Shown here piece after piece: positions 9,165 to 17,459 of a stretch of DNA of 64,000 nt; the first letter of the stretch is position 1; each line of letters opens with the position of its first letter. Both the position numbers and the translations under genes were made by a program. Below the pieces are notes generated by a model that worked only from the letters and a program-made list of their open reading frames with translations, was not told the DNA's origin and did not search any database. The stretch covers positions 62,001-126,000 of the forward strand of contig NZ_AFWT01000013.1 of the NCBI RefSeq assembly GCF_000224065.1, read 5' to 3'. Source of the DNA: Thiorhodococcus drewsii AZ1 (GTDB lineage Bacteria; Pseudomonadota; Gammaproteobacteria; Chromatiales; Chromatiaceae).

Positions 9165-9898
9165 TCGGATCAATCGCCGGTCGCGAGGTCCGTAGCGGAC
9201 TGGTCACGCCACTCTTATGGGTGCTGTTGGGTGCGGGACAGATCGTGCTCGCCTGGATCTATCTGAAGGTCATTGAGGATTTCACCGGTCTCTCGGCCGA
9301 CGAGCGGGTGGCCAGCCTGACACAGGAACTCGCGCTCAATCTGTTCGGCTTTGCGGCCATCGTCGCCATGCTCGCCGCGCCCTTGCTCGCGATGCGGATG
9401 CTGAGCGCCGAATTCCGCGAAGGCAACTTCGAGCTGATCGGCGCATCGCCGGTTCGGCTGGGCGAGGCCGTCATCGGCAAGTTTCTGGGGTTGCTGTTGC
9501 TGATCACGCCGCTCTGCCTGCTGCCAGCGGTGAATCTGGTCATGCTGAGCGGCATCGCGGATCTGGATGTGGGCCATCTGGCCGCCGCGACGCTGGGGCT
9601 CTGGCTGGCCGCCGCCATGTTCTGCGCCATCGGACTCTATGGATCCAGTCTCACCACCCAGCCGGGTGCATCGGTCCTGATCGGATTCGGTCTGCTGCTG
9701 CTGCTCTCGGTGATCGGACGCGCCGAGTCCATCGGCAACCAGAGCGTGTCGCTGTTCGGCTGGCTATCCTGGAATGAGCATCTGTTCTGGTTCCTGCTCG
9801 GCGCCATACGGGCGAGCGACCTGGCCTATTTCGGGCTCTTCACAGTCTTCTTTCTCGCCCTGACGCACCGTCGGCTCGCCAACCTTCGTCTGCAATGA
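9161..9898 (+). CDS. ABC-2 type permease of the GldF/NosY kind
   Basis: A 245-residue integral membrane protein with six hydrophobic segments, among them FAAIVAMLAAPLLAMRML and LGLLLLITPLCLLPAVNLV. The ABC-2 motif FREGNFELIGASPV follows the second segment. The gene overlaps both its neighbours by 4 bases, so the ATPase, permease and GldG-like protein are probably made in fixed proportion. The transported substrate is unknown. Confidence 0.85.
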   Translation: MIGSIAGREVRSGLVTPLLWVLLGAGQIVLAWIYLKVIEDFTGLSADERVASLTQELALNLFGFAAIVAMLAAPLLAMRMLSAEFREGNFELIGASPVRLGEAVIGKFLGLLLLITPLCLLPAVNLVMLSGIADLDVGHLAAATLGLWLAAAMFCAIGLYGSSLTTQPGASVLIGFGLLLLLSVIGRAESIGNQSVSLFGWLSWNEHLFWFLLGAIRASDLAYFGLFTVFFLALTHRRLANLRLQ

Positions 9899-11268
9899 AG
9901 CAACTTACCCAACAGATCTGGAGTCGGCTGCAACGGCTGGAATGGGCACTGGCCGATCTGACCTTCGCCCTGCTGCTTCTGACGCTGACGATCGGATCCG
10001 GCTGGTTGGTCGCACGCCACGATCATTACTGGGACTGGACCCAGTCGGCCGTCAACAGCCTAACCACGCAGAGTCTGGCGATCCTGGAACGTCTGGACGG
10101 CCCGCTGCGCGTAACCGTCTTCTCGCCCGAGGAAACACCGCTCGGCAAGGCCATCGACCGTCTGCTGTCGCGCTACCGTCAGGCCCTGCCGGACATGCGG
10201 ATCTCCTATCTAGATCCGCAGCTGTTCCCCGAGCGGGCGCGCGATGCCGAGATCACACTGGTCGGTCAGATCCTTCTCGAATATCAGGGACGGCGCGAGA
10301 CGCTGAAGGAACTGAACGAACGGTCCATCTCGGGCGCGATCGCACGCCTCACCGAGACCCGCTCGCCCTGGGTCGCGGTGATCGAGGGACATGGCGAACG
10401 GTCCATCCAGGGCGGTAGCGGCACGGACCTGGGACGCCTGGGTCAGGAACTGCGGGAACAGGGCTTTCTCGCCCGCCCGCTGGATCTGGCGACCATCCCC
10501 GAGATCCCGCACAACACCCGTCTCGTGGTGCTCTCGGACCCAACCATCGCACTCTTTCCAGGCGAGATTGAGAGCCTGATGCGCTATCTGGATCGCGGAG
10601 GAAACCTCCTCTGGCTGATGGATCCAGGCCCGCTGAACGGACTCCAGCCATTGGCGTCCCAACTGGGGCTGTCCATCCTGCCCGGCGTGGTCGTCGATGC
10701 GGACGCCTCGATGATGGGCGTGGAGACGCCAGCCGTGGCCGTGATCGCAGACTATCCCTCGGATTCTCTCGCCGAGGGACTCAGCACGCCGGCACTTCTA
10801 CCGGGCTGTCTGGCCTTCGAGGCCAAGGCCGCCCCAGGCTGGACGCTCTCGACCTTTCTCTCGACCGGCAGCCAGAGCTGGAACGAGACGGGCCAACTGG
10901 AAGGCAAGATCATTCGCGACGAGGTGGTCGGCGAGCAGGCCGGACCGCTCGCCGTGGTCCTGGGACTGACGCGCAATCTGCCCGGATCCGATCAGCAGCA
11001 ACGGGTTCTGGTCGTCGGCGACGGCGACTTCCTGAGCAACGCCCAGATCGGCAGTCACGGCAATCGCGCGCTGGGAATGAGGCTCTTCCAGTGGCTGAGC
11101 GGTGACGAGCCTTTGCTCGAACTGCCGCCACCGCCTAAGGCGGCAGAGGCCCTGGAACTGACTTCGGCCGAGCGCATGCTGATCGGAGTCGGGTCTCTCA
11201 TCCTTCTGCCTGGACTCTTCGTGGCCGCTGGATTCTCGATACGTTGGTATCGCTGGAGGGGACGATGA
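9895..11268 (+). CDS. GldG-like ABC-associated membrane protein
   Basis: A 457-residue protein with one N-terminal membrane segment (ALLLLTLTIGSGWLVA), a large periplasmic region and a C-terminal membrane segment (LIGVGSLILLPGLFVAAGF). The extracytoplasmic part carries the ABC_transp_aux pattern: VTVFSPEETPLGKAIDRLL, later VAVIEGHGERS and RGGNLLWLMDPGP. GldG-type proteins accompany GldA/GldF ATPase-permease pairs. No catalytic site is known. It overlaps both neighbours by 4 bases. Confidence 0.82.
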   Translation: MKQLTQQIWSRLQRLEWALADLTFALLLLTLTIGSGWLVARHDHYWDWTQSAVNSLTTQSLAILERLDGPLRVTVFSPEETPLGKAIDRLLSRYRQALPDMRISYLDPQLFPERARDAEITLVGQILLEYQGRRETLKELNERSISGAIARLTETRSPWVAVIEGHGERSIQGGSGTDLGRLGQELREQGFLARPLDLATIPEIPHNTRLVVLSDPTIALFPGEIESLMRYLDRGGNLLWLMDPGPLNGLQPLASQLGLSILPGVVVDADASMMGVETPAVAVIADYPSDSLAEGLSTPALLPGCLAFEAKAAPGWTLSTFLSTGSQSWNETGQLEGKIIRDEVVGEQAGPLAVVLGLTRNLPGSDQQQRVLVVGDGDFLSNAQIGSHGNRALGMRLFQWLSGDEPLLELPPPPKAAEALELTSAERMLIGVGSLILLPGLFVAAGFSIRWYRWRGR

Positions 11269-12401
11269 AGGGGCGCTGGCTGGTCAATTTCATCCTGACG
11301 CTTGCGGTGATCGCACTCGGGATTCGCGTCCATGACGAACTGACTCGGACCGAGTCCGGTTCCAGACTCACGGACCTGATCGCATCGAACCTTCAACTGA
11401 TCGAGATCGCGCGCGACGGGGATCCGTTGATCCGACTCGGACGCAGCGGGTACGGCTGGCGGATGGAAGAGCCGCTGCAGATCGATGCCGAGCCGGCCCA
11501 GGTCGAGCGCCTGCTCGGACTCCTGTCGGCCCCCGTCTATCGGAGCTTCCCGGAGGACGCTGCCGCGCTCGGAGAGCTGGGACTGGACACGACACGACTG
11601 CGTCTGAGACTGGACACCCTGGAATTGGCCTTCGGCGGGATCGATCCGCTCGGACAACACCGATACGTCTCGGCCGATGGGATCGTGAGCCTCATCAACG
11701 ATCAATTCTATCCCGCTCTGATCGCACCGGTGACCGCCTATGTGTCTCGCCGGTTGCTGCCGCACGGCTCCGCGCCCGTCTTCGGACGGATCGCCGGCAT
11801 CCCTCTCGCGGCAAAGGCCCTGAGCAACTTGGAATCCTTGACCGCAGAGCGAGTGGAACCGCTGCCCGCCAGCTTCAACGGCATACCGGTGGAAGTGAAG
11901 GTCGAGAATGGCGACGCACTGAATTTCCTGGTCTCCCCGGACCTCAAACTCTGGGGCAGACCGGATCAGCATCTGCTCTATCTCATGAGATCGGCACCGG
12001 ACCTACCCGAGAACCCGACAGCGGTCGATCCAGCCCCGGCGTCGCCCGAGGCACTGCCGGATGACTTCGGGCCAGAGGACGAGGTGCCGATCGATCCGGA
12101 GGAGATCTTCGCCCCGATTCAGGAGGAGGGCGATCCGGTGGTGCCCATGCCCAAATCCGAGGGACTCTACGCCCCGACCGCCGACCCGGACGCGATCGTT
12201 CCGGGCGACATCCAGCTCGGAGCCCCACCGGAGGTCCGGCTGACACCGCACGGAGAGGCTCCGCCGGTGGTGCGGCCCCGTTCGAGATCGCGCGGTCTCT
12301 CCTCGCCCGGCTCGGCAGCTGACTATGGTGTCGGACAGGATCCCTTCGCGCCCGACCCACAATTCGAGGAGCCTTCCGCTTCCGACCTGCGGGGACAGTA
12401 A
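11265..12401 (+). CDS. DUF4340 domain protein of the ABC cluster
   Basis: A 378-residue protein. A single N-terminal membrane segment, [15 protein letters not shown], is followed by an extracytoplasmic DUF4340-like domain (residues 45-250 with [16 protein letters not shown] and [15 protein letters not shown]). The last 125 residues are Pro/Asp/Glu-rich and probably disordered. I chose the ATG at 11265 because GGAGGGG lies just upstream and it overlaps the previous stop; an upstream GTG-like start at 11244 is less likely. DUF4340 commonly accompanies GldG. Function unknown. Confidence 0.75.
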   Translation: MKGRWLVNFILTLAVIALGIRVHDELTRTESGSRLTDLIASNLQLIEIARDGDPLIRLGRSGYGWRMEEPLQIDAEPAQVERLLGLLSAPVYRSFPEDAAALGELGLDTTRLRLRLDTLELAFGGIDPLGQHRYVSADGIVSLINDQFYPALIAPVTAYVSRRLLPHGSAPVFGRIAGIPLAAKALSNLESLTAERVEPLPASFNGIPVEVKVENGDALNFLVSPDLKLWGRPDQHLLYLMRSAPDLPENPTAVDPAPASPEALPDDFGPEDEVPIDPEEIFAPIQEEGDPVVPMPKSEGLYAPTADPDAIVPGDIQLGAPPEVRLTPHGEAPPVVRPRSRSRGLSSPGSAADYGVGQDPFAPDPQFEEPSASDLRGQ

Positions 12402-12409
12402 CCGATTCA

Positions 12410-13237
12410 ATGCCCGAACTCCCCGAGGTCGAGACCACCTTACGTGGCATTCGCCCGCACCTGGAAGGGCGACGTATCGAACGTCTGCTGGTCCGCGAGA
12501 CCCGGCTGCGTCTGCCGATCCCGCCCGAGATGGCGGACCGGGTTGGCGGCCAGTCGATTCTCGGGCTCTCGCGGCGCAGCAAATATCTGCTGATCCAGCT
12601 CGAACACGGCACACTGCTCGTCCATCTCGGAATGTCCGGAAGCCTGCGGGTCGTTCCAGCCGAGAGCCCGCCGAAACGCCACGATCATCTGGACCTGATC
12701 CTGACCGATGGGCGCTGTCTGCGCTTCCACGATCCGCGCAGGTTCGGGATCTTTCTCTGGACGCCCGACACGCCGGATACGCTGAAGGCCGAACATCGGC
12801 TACTGCGCGACCTGGGACCGGAACCACTGGCCCCCACATTCGATGGCGATCATCTCTACCGATCGAGTCGAAAGCGGCGAGTCGCCGTCAAATCCTTCAT
12901 CATGGATGCCGCCGTGGTCGTTGGCGTGGGGAACATCTATGCCAACGAATCGCTGTTCCTGGCGGGTATCCTTCCCGCCAGTCCCTGCAACACAATCGAG
13001 CTGGAGCGCTATCGGCGTCTCGCCGAGGTGATTCGCGCGCTGCTTCTGGCGTCGATCGAAGAGGGCGGAACGACGCTGCGGGATTTTGTCCGGGAGGACG
13101 GACGTCCCGGCTATTTCGCCCAATCGCTCCGGGTCTACGGCCGGGCAGGGGAGCCGTGCAAGGTCTGTGGCGCCACGATCCGCCAGGTCCGAATCGGACA
13201 GCGATCGAGCTTTTTCTGCGACCGATGCCAGCACTGA
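12410..13237 (+). CDS. mutM: Formamidopyrimidine-DNA glycosylase
   Basis: MutM/Fpg removes 8-oxoguanine and ring-opened purines and nicks the abasic site. The 275 residues begin with the invariant PELPEVE, whose Pro2 is the nucleophile and Glu3 the catalytic acid. Lys of the RRSKYLLI segment is the beta-elimination residue. The helix-two-turn-helix region [17 protein letters not shown] is intact, and the C-terminal zinc finger has CKVC and CDRC. It lies 8 bases after the DUF4340 gene, so it may be co-transcribed with the ABC unit. Confidence 0.97.
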   Translation: MPELPEVETTLRGIRPHLEGRRIERLLVRETRLRLPIPPEMADRVGGQSILGLSRRSKYLLIQLEHGTLLVHLGMSGSLRVVPAESPPKRHDHLDLILTDGRCLRFHDPRRFGIFLWTPDTPDTLKAEHRLLRDLGPEPLAPTFDGDHLYRSSRKRRVAVKSFIMDAAVVVGVGNIYANESLFLAGILPASPCNTIELERYRRLAEVIRALLLASIEEGGTTLRDFVREDGRPGYFAQSLRVYGRAGEPCKVCGATIRQVRIGQRSSFFCDRCQH

Positions 13238-13346
13238 GGCCATTTCTGAAGATCGCCCTCATCTGGAACCAGGACGTATCCAGACCCAAATCGGGTGATT
13301 CAGACATCGCCGTCCACGCCGGACGGCCCGACCGGAACTCGACGAC

Positions 13347-14021
13347 ATGAACGTATGGTGGAACGAATACGGCGGCGATCTTCTGTGGGTCGGCACCGGC
13401 CTGGCCATCGTGGCCGGATATCACATCGCACTCAACTGGTGCGTTCGGCGCAATCCGCGCTGCACCATCCAAAGCGTCAATCGGCAGGCCCGCACCGCCT
13501 GGGTCCATCACATCATGGGCGAGCCCGGCCTGCAGATCCTCGGGGTTCAGACGCTGCGTAATTCGACGATGGCGGCGACCTTCTTCGCCTCGACCGCCAT
13601 CATCCTGGCGATGGGCGTGCTGAGTCTCAGCGAAGAAGCCGACAAGATCGCGGAGAATTGGCACGCGCTGAACGCCTTCGGCTCCAATCATCCCGGACTG
13701 CGCGCGACCAAGCTCATGGCCCTGCTGATCGACTTCATCGTGGCCTTCTTCAGCTTTGGCATGTCCGTGCGGCTCTACAACCACGTCGGCTTCCAGATCT
13801 CGGTCCCGCCGGACCTGCGGCCACCAGGCATCAACCCGGAGCAGGTGGCCAATCATCTCAATCGTGCGGGTCGCTTCTACAGCATCGGCATGCGGACCTA
13901 CTATCTCGCCATCCCCTTGGTCTTCTGGCTGTTCGGTCCACATCTCATGACCATCTCCAGCATCATTCTGATCGTCGCGCTCTATTACATCGACCGCATC
14001 GCACCGGACTCGAACGAGTGA
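13347..14021 (+). CDS. DUF599 family membrane protein
   Basis: A 224-residue protein with four hydrophobic segments: LLWVGTGLAIVAGYHIAL near the start, then AATFFASTAIILAMGVLSL, LMALLIDFIVAFFSFGMS and LAIPLVFWLFGPHLM. The layout and the NxxARxxWV-like motif (NRQARTAWVHHIM) fit DUF599, a family with no known function. Its 3' end overlaps the RuBisCO-like gene by about 37 bases in convergent orientation. Confidence 0.75.
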   Translation: MNVWWNEYGGDLLWVGTGLAIVAGYHIALNWCVRRNPRCTIQSVNRQARTAWVHHIMGEPGLQILGVQTLRNSTMAATFFASTAIILAMGVLSLSEEADKIAENWHALNAFGSNHPGLRATKLMALLIDFIVAFFSFGMSVRLYNHVGFQISVPPDLRPPGINPEQVANHLNRAGRFYSIGMRTYYLAIPLVFWLFGPHLMTISSIILIVALYYIDRIAPDSNE

Positions 14022-15154
14022 CGGGCCAACTCGACGAACCGTCGGCAGCTCGCGACCAGATCTCCGCCATGGGCCTGTAGATCGCCCCCGATGAGCAAAC
14101 TGACATCCGAGCCATAGAACGCGCACATCTGGGACACGCGATCCAGCCGCATCCCGCCCGCCGGAACCGGAAAGATCGGCCTTGCCGTCCCCATCGGACG
14201 GACCGTGCCGTCGATCAGGTCCAGACACTCATCTTGGGTGAAGGAGAAACGCCCGCCCCAGGTGGGAAAGATGGTGGCATCGGCGCCGGCCAATCGATTG
14301 AGCTGGCCGAACAGCACGCCATGCGACAGCCCAGTGTCCGGATGCAGACAGAAGCTGCCCTGAAAGGCCGGATGACTGAGGATGGGTAGACACAGCCCCT
14401 CATCGGCGGCCAGTGAACGCATGGCATCGAAACCGGCAAGTCCAGGGCAGAACAGCAAGCCGCCGACCTCCGCATCCTTGGCGAAGCGGGCACGACGCTC
14501 GATCTCGCCGACCGGCGCGGTGACGTTCGCCAGATAGAGACAGGTCCGACCGGTCTCGCGATTGGCACGCACCACCGCCTCGGCACACAAGGACACCCGT
14601 TCCTCGAAGCGACAGAAGCCCTGGTCGGTGAGGCCATGGTCGTCCTTGATGAGATGCATGCCACCCAGAGCCAACCGATAGGCGAGATCCGCCAACGCGC
14701 GCGGCCCGAGCCCCATCGGTTTGATCGCCGTACAGAGCAGCGGTCCATCCGGCACATCGAGCAGACGGCGCAATCCAGTCCGGCCGAAACGCGGTCCGGG
14801 ATAGAGTGCGGCAAGCGTATCGGAAAGATCGAAGCCCACCAGACGCACGCCCGGTTTGAGGCTGACGTTGCCGAAGAGCAGGTTGATGAACTGGGTCAGC
14901 TCGGACCCGGCCGCCTCGACCGGATAGGCGATGACCACCTCGAAGCGCCCGCGATCCAGCGGTTCGATCGAACGAATCTGTCCGACGATGCCGTCCAGGA
15001 TATGGGGATCTGACACCAACGACTCGGGAAACTCGATCGTTTGCTCGACACAGATGTCGCGAGCGCGGACCTCGACCTCATCAGCGGGACAGGCGAGCTG
15101 GTAGACGACCTCGAAACGCTCCCCGCCGAGATCGAGCGGCCGATCTGGAATCAT
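13985..15154 (-). CDS. RuBisCO-like protein (form IV)
   Basis: A 389-residue protein with the RuBisCO large-subunit fold: N-terminal domain to about residue 125, then the barrel. TAIKPMGLGP aligns with the catalytic Lys175 loop and HLIKDDHGL with the metal site, but the glutamate of the usual KDDE is His. The loop-6 lysine of carboxylases has no counterpart (FPTWGGRFSF), nor does the HRAMHA arginine (LPILSHPAFQGSF). It therefore cannot be a carboxylase and should act as an isomerase, enolase or decarboxylase on another sugar phosphate. The KDDH form resembles, from memory, RuBisCO-like proteins of acid-sugar pathways. Start at 15154 has GAGGTG about 7 bases upstream. It lies 44 bases after a two-subunit transketolase on the same strand. 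Confidence 0.9.
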   Translation of the reverse strand: MIPDRPLDLGGERFEVVYQLACPADEVEVRARDICVEQTIEFPESLVSDPHILDGIVGQIRSIEPLDRGRFEVVIAYPVEAAGSELTQFINLLFGNVSLKPGVRLVGFDLSDTLAALYPGPRFGRTGLRRLLDVPDGPLLCTAIKPMGLGPRALADLAYRLALGGMHLIKDDHGLTDQGFCRFEERVSLCAEAVVRANRETGRTCLYLANVTAPVGEIERRARFAKDAEVGGLLFCPGLAGFDAMRSLAADEGLCLPILSHPAFQGSFCLHPDTGLSHGVLFGQLNRLAGADATIFPTWGGRFSFTQDECLDLIDGTVRPMGTARPIFPVPAGGMRLDRVSQMCAFYGSDVSLLIGGDLQAHGGDLVASCRRFVELARHSFESGAMRSM

Positions 15155-15198
15155 GCGATACACCTCGTCTCTGATGGAGTCGGATCCCGGTTGAGTGA

Positions 15199-16206
15199 TC
15201 AGAGATCCTCGGTCTTGTCGACCTGGCGCATGGTCTCCAGACGCACCGCGCTCAGATTCTCCTCGGTCAGCTCGAACCGGATGCCGCTCAACGTCTCCGC
15301 AGCACGCACCAGGGCCATGGCGTCGAGGCCGTATTCGCGCATCAGATACTGCCGGCTCGCCCCGTGGGCATAGGTATCGCGCAGACCGAGCCGGATCAGA
15401 CGCTTGCCCAGCCCCTTCTCGGCCATCAGCTCGGCGACGGCGGAACCCAGCCCGCCGATGATGCCGTGGTTTTCCATCGCGATGACGCCGAGCCGCGCCT
15501 CGGCGATGACCTGCTCGACCAAGGGGTCGGTGAAGGGCTTGAGCGTGGAGACGTGCAGATGCCGAATCGCAAGCCCCTGTCGACGCAGCACCTGGACCGC
15601 GCGCAGGGCCTCCTCGGTACAGATACCGCTGGAGATGACGGCCAGATCGCCGCCCTCGCTCAAGAGACGCGAGCGACCGAGCACCAGGGGCTCCCTGGCA
15701 TCGAAGAGCCTGGGAACCTCGCCGCGCAACATGCGCACATAGACCGGGCCATTCACGGACTGGGCGACATCGAGGACCGATTCGACCTCGGTGGCGTCGC
15801 CGCATTCGATCACCGTCATGTTGGGCAGGATCCGCATCAGGGCGATGTCGTCGATCGCTTGATGGGTGACGCCGCCAGCCGTGGTGATTCCGGGTAGGAA
15901 TCCGATCAGCCGCACCGGGAGATTGGGATAGGCGATCGACATGGCGACCTGATCGAACGGCCGGCGGGTGATGAAGACAGCGAAGGTATGGATGTAGGGA
16001 AAAAAGCCCTCGCGCGCCAAGCCGGCAGCGAAGCCCATCATATTCTGCTCGGCCATCCCCATGGAGAAGAAGCGGTCGGGATTGGCGTCACGAAAGCCGT
16101 CGGCCTCGCAGGAGGCGGTGAGATCGGCGGACAGGACCAGGACCTCGGGGCGACTGGCGGCCCAGCGGACGAGATTCTCGCGGTGAGGGCGTTGTACCGT
16201 TTCCAT
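15199..16206 (-). CDS. Transketolase-like protein, C-terminal subunit (pyrimidine-binding and C-terminal domains)
   Basis: A 335-residue protein equal to the second half of a transketolase. The pyrimidine domain has FSMGMAEQNMMGFAAGLA, where the Glu activates thiamine diphosphate. GITTAGGVTHQAIDDIALMR is the typical loop with the conserved His. The C-terminal domain contains DLAVISSGICTEEAL and VIAMENHGIIGGLGSAVAEL. Its ATG at 16206 overlaps the stop of the N-terminal subunit by 1 base (TGATG), so the two are co-translated. Such split enzymes transfer or condense two-carbon ketol units; family members include apulose-phosphate transketolases and DXS-like enzymes. Substrate unknown. Confidence 0.88.
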   Translation of the reverse strand: METVQRPHRENLVRWAASRPEVLVLSADLTASCEADGFRDANPDRFFSMGMAEQNMMGFAAGLAREGFFPYIHTFAVFITRRPFDQVAMSIAYPNLPVRLIGFLPGITTAGGVTHQAIDDIALMRILPNMTVIECGDATEVESVLDVAQSVNGPVYVRMLRGEVPRLFDAREPLVLGRSRLLSEGGDLAVISSGICTEEALRAVQVLRRQGLAIRHLHVSTLKPFTDPLVEQVIAEARLGVIAMENHGIIGGLGSAVAELMAEKGLGKRLIRLGLRDTYAHGASRQYLMREYGLDAMALVRAAETLSGIRFELTEENLSAVRLETMRQVDKTEDL

Positions 16207-17192
16207 CACAGCCCCTCCTCGCGCATCTCGTTCAAAAGAGTCTGATATGTAGCGAATTCCTGCTCGCTCTTGAAGCGGACGTAATGCAGTTTGGGGGCGC
16301 GTTCGCGCAAGCGCTCGATACCCCGGCACGGATCCGTGCGGGCGATCACCACCAGCGGCCGATCCCGAACCTCAACCGACTCGGCCGGCGCGGCGAGCGC
16401 GTCCGGATCGTGACCATCTACCTCATGCACCTCCGCCCCGAAGGCACGGAGCCGATCGGCGAGCGGCTCAATGTTCATGACCAAATCCAGGGGTCCATCG
16501 CACTGCTGGGCGTTGGCGTCGACATAGACCCCAAGGTTTCCGAGACGATGATAGGCGAGGGCGGCGAATGCCTCCCAGGTCTGGCCCTCCTGGAATTCGC
16601 CATCCGACATGAAGACCCAGACGCGACCCGAATCGCCACGCAGTCGGCGGGCGAGAGCGATGCCTCCGGCCTGGCTGATCGCCTGGGCCAGGGATCCAGC
16701 CGTCACCTCGTGACCGGGCGAATGCTCGGCACCGATCAGCTCGACCGTGCTCCCGTCCCGATTGAATTCATCGAGGGCATTCGGACCCAGACGACCCAGC
16801 TCGATCAGAACCGAATAGAGCACCAGGGCATAGTGAACGGGCGAAAAGATGAATCGATCCAGATCCGCCCCCTTCGGACCGTTGTAACCGGCCCCAGTGA
16901 AGGCATCTGGATTGTCCGCGCCAGGCACGCCAGGAAAGGAACGAGGGATCGACGGGGCCGTGCTCATCCCCAACCGCATGACCCGAAGATAGAGGGTCGC
17001 GAGAATCTCGGCCGAGGAACAGGCCTGGCTGAGATAGCCGCCGTTATTGGTCAGGGTATGTTCGAGCACCCGTCGACGCACGGCATCCGCGACCGATTGG
17101 ATTCGCTCGCGGGTACAAACGTCGGGGGCTTGGGAGCAGGCTCGTGCCATGAATCGCGTCTCTGGGGCGGAGAAAGGGATCTGCGAACGCAA
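16206..17192 (-). CDS. Transketolase-like protein, N-terminal subunit (pyrophosphate-binding domain)
   Basis: A 328-residue first half of a transketolase. The thiamine diphosphate/metal motif runs from SDGEFQEGQTWEAFA to NLGVYVDANAQQCDG; the usual GDG is SDG here. Substrate-side motifs differ from housekeeping transketolase: NNGGYLSQACSSAEIL replaces the usual GHPGG loop. GAEHSPGHEVTAGSLAQAIS is conserved, with both histidines. An ATG at 17150 is a possible shorter start. It is the first gene of the three-gene minus-strand unit with the C-terminal subunit and the RuBisCO-like protein. Confidence 0.87.
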   Translation of the reverse strand: MRSQIPFSAPETRFMARACSQAPDVCTRERIQSVADAVRRRVLEHTLTNNGGYLSQACSSAEILATLYLRVMRLGMSTAPSIPRSFPGVPGADNPDAFTGAGYNGPKGADLDRFIFSPVHYALVLYSVLIELGRLGPNALDEFNRDGSTVELIGAEHSPGHEVTAGSLAQAISQAGGIALARRLRGDSGRVWVFMSDGEFQEGQTWEAFAALAYHRLGNLGVYVDANAQQCDGPLDLVMNIEPLADRLRAFGAEVHEVDGHDPDALAAPAESVEVRDRPLVVIARTDPCRGIERLRERAPKLHYVRFKSEQEFATYQTLLNEMREEGL

Positions 17193-17420
17193 TGATTGCG
17201 CGATCTCCCAAAACGCTCATCTCAACGCCAAGAGACCTAAAAGCAGGCGAATATGGGTTTATACACTCAAGAGTTGAAGGAGAGATGACGATCGCGGTGC
17301 GGCGCCCCTCATGCGGCGAGGCGTCTTGAGACAGAAGGGGATCGATAGACGATCTCTGAAACGCTACTCGTAAGAGTCGAACCCAACCTTTTGATAAGCA
17401 CCAGCTCGACAGGTCGCAAT

Positions 17421-17452
17421 GTCCACCCAGCGCAGCATGCGGGCTAGGTGGA
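17421..17452 (-). terminator. Hairpin after the DUF4214 gene
   Basis: An imperfect inverted repeat, GTCCACCCAGC paired with GCTAGGTGGAC (one mismatch), flanks a smaller GCA/TGC stem. It begins 8 bases past the stop of the 940-residue gene. There is no T tract. It is a plausible transcript end between this gene and the transketolase promoter region. In the remaining 17193-17420 I see no gene. Confidence 0.45.
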
Positions 17453-17459
17453 CAGGCGA

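Noticed and set aside
15155-15805. N-terminal extension of the RuBisCO-like frame by 217 codons
   Set aside because: It runs antiparallel in register through the transketolase subunit in another frame; the family N terminus and a ribosome site are at 15154.
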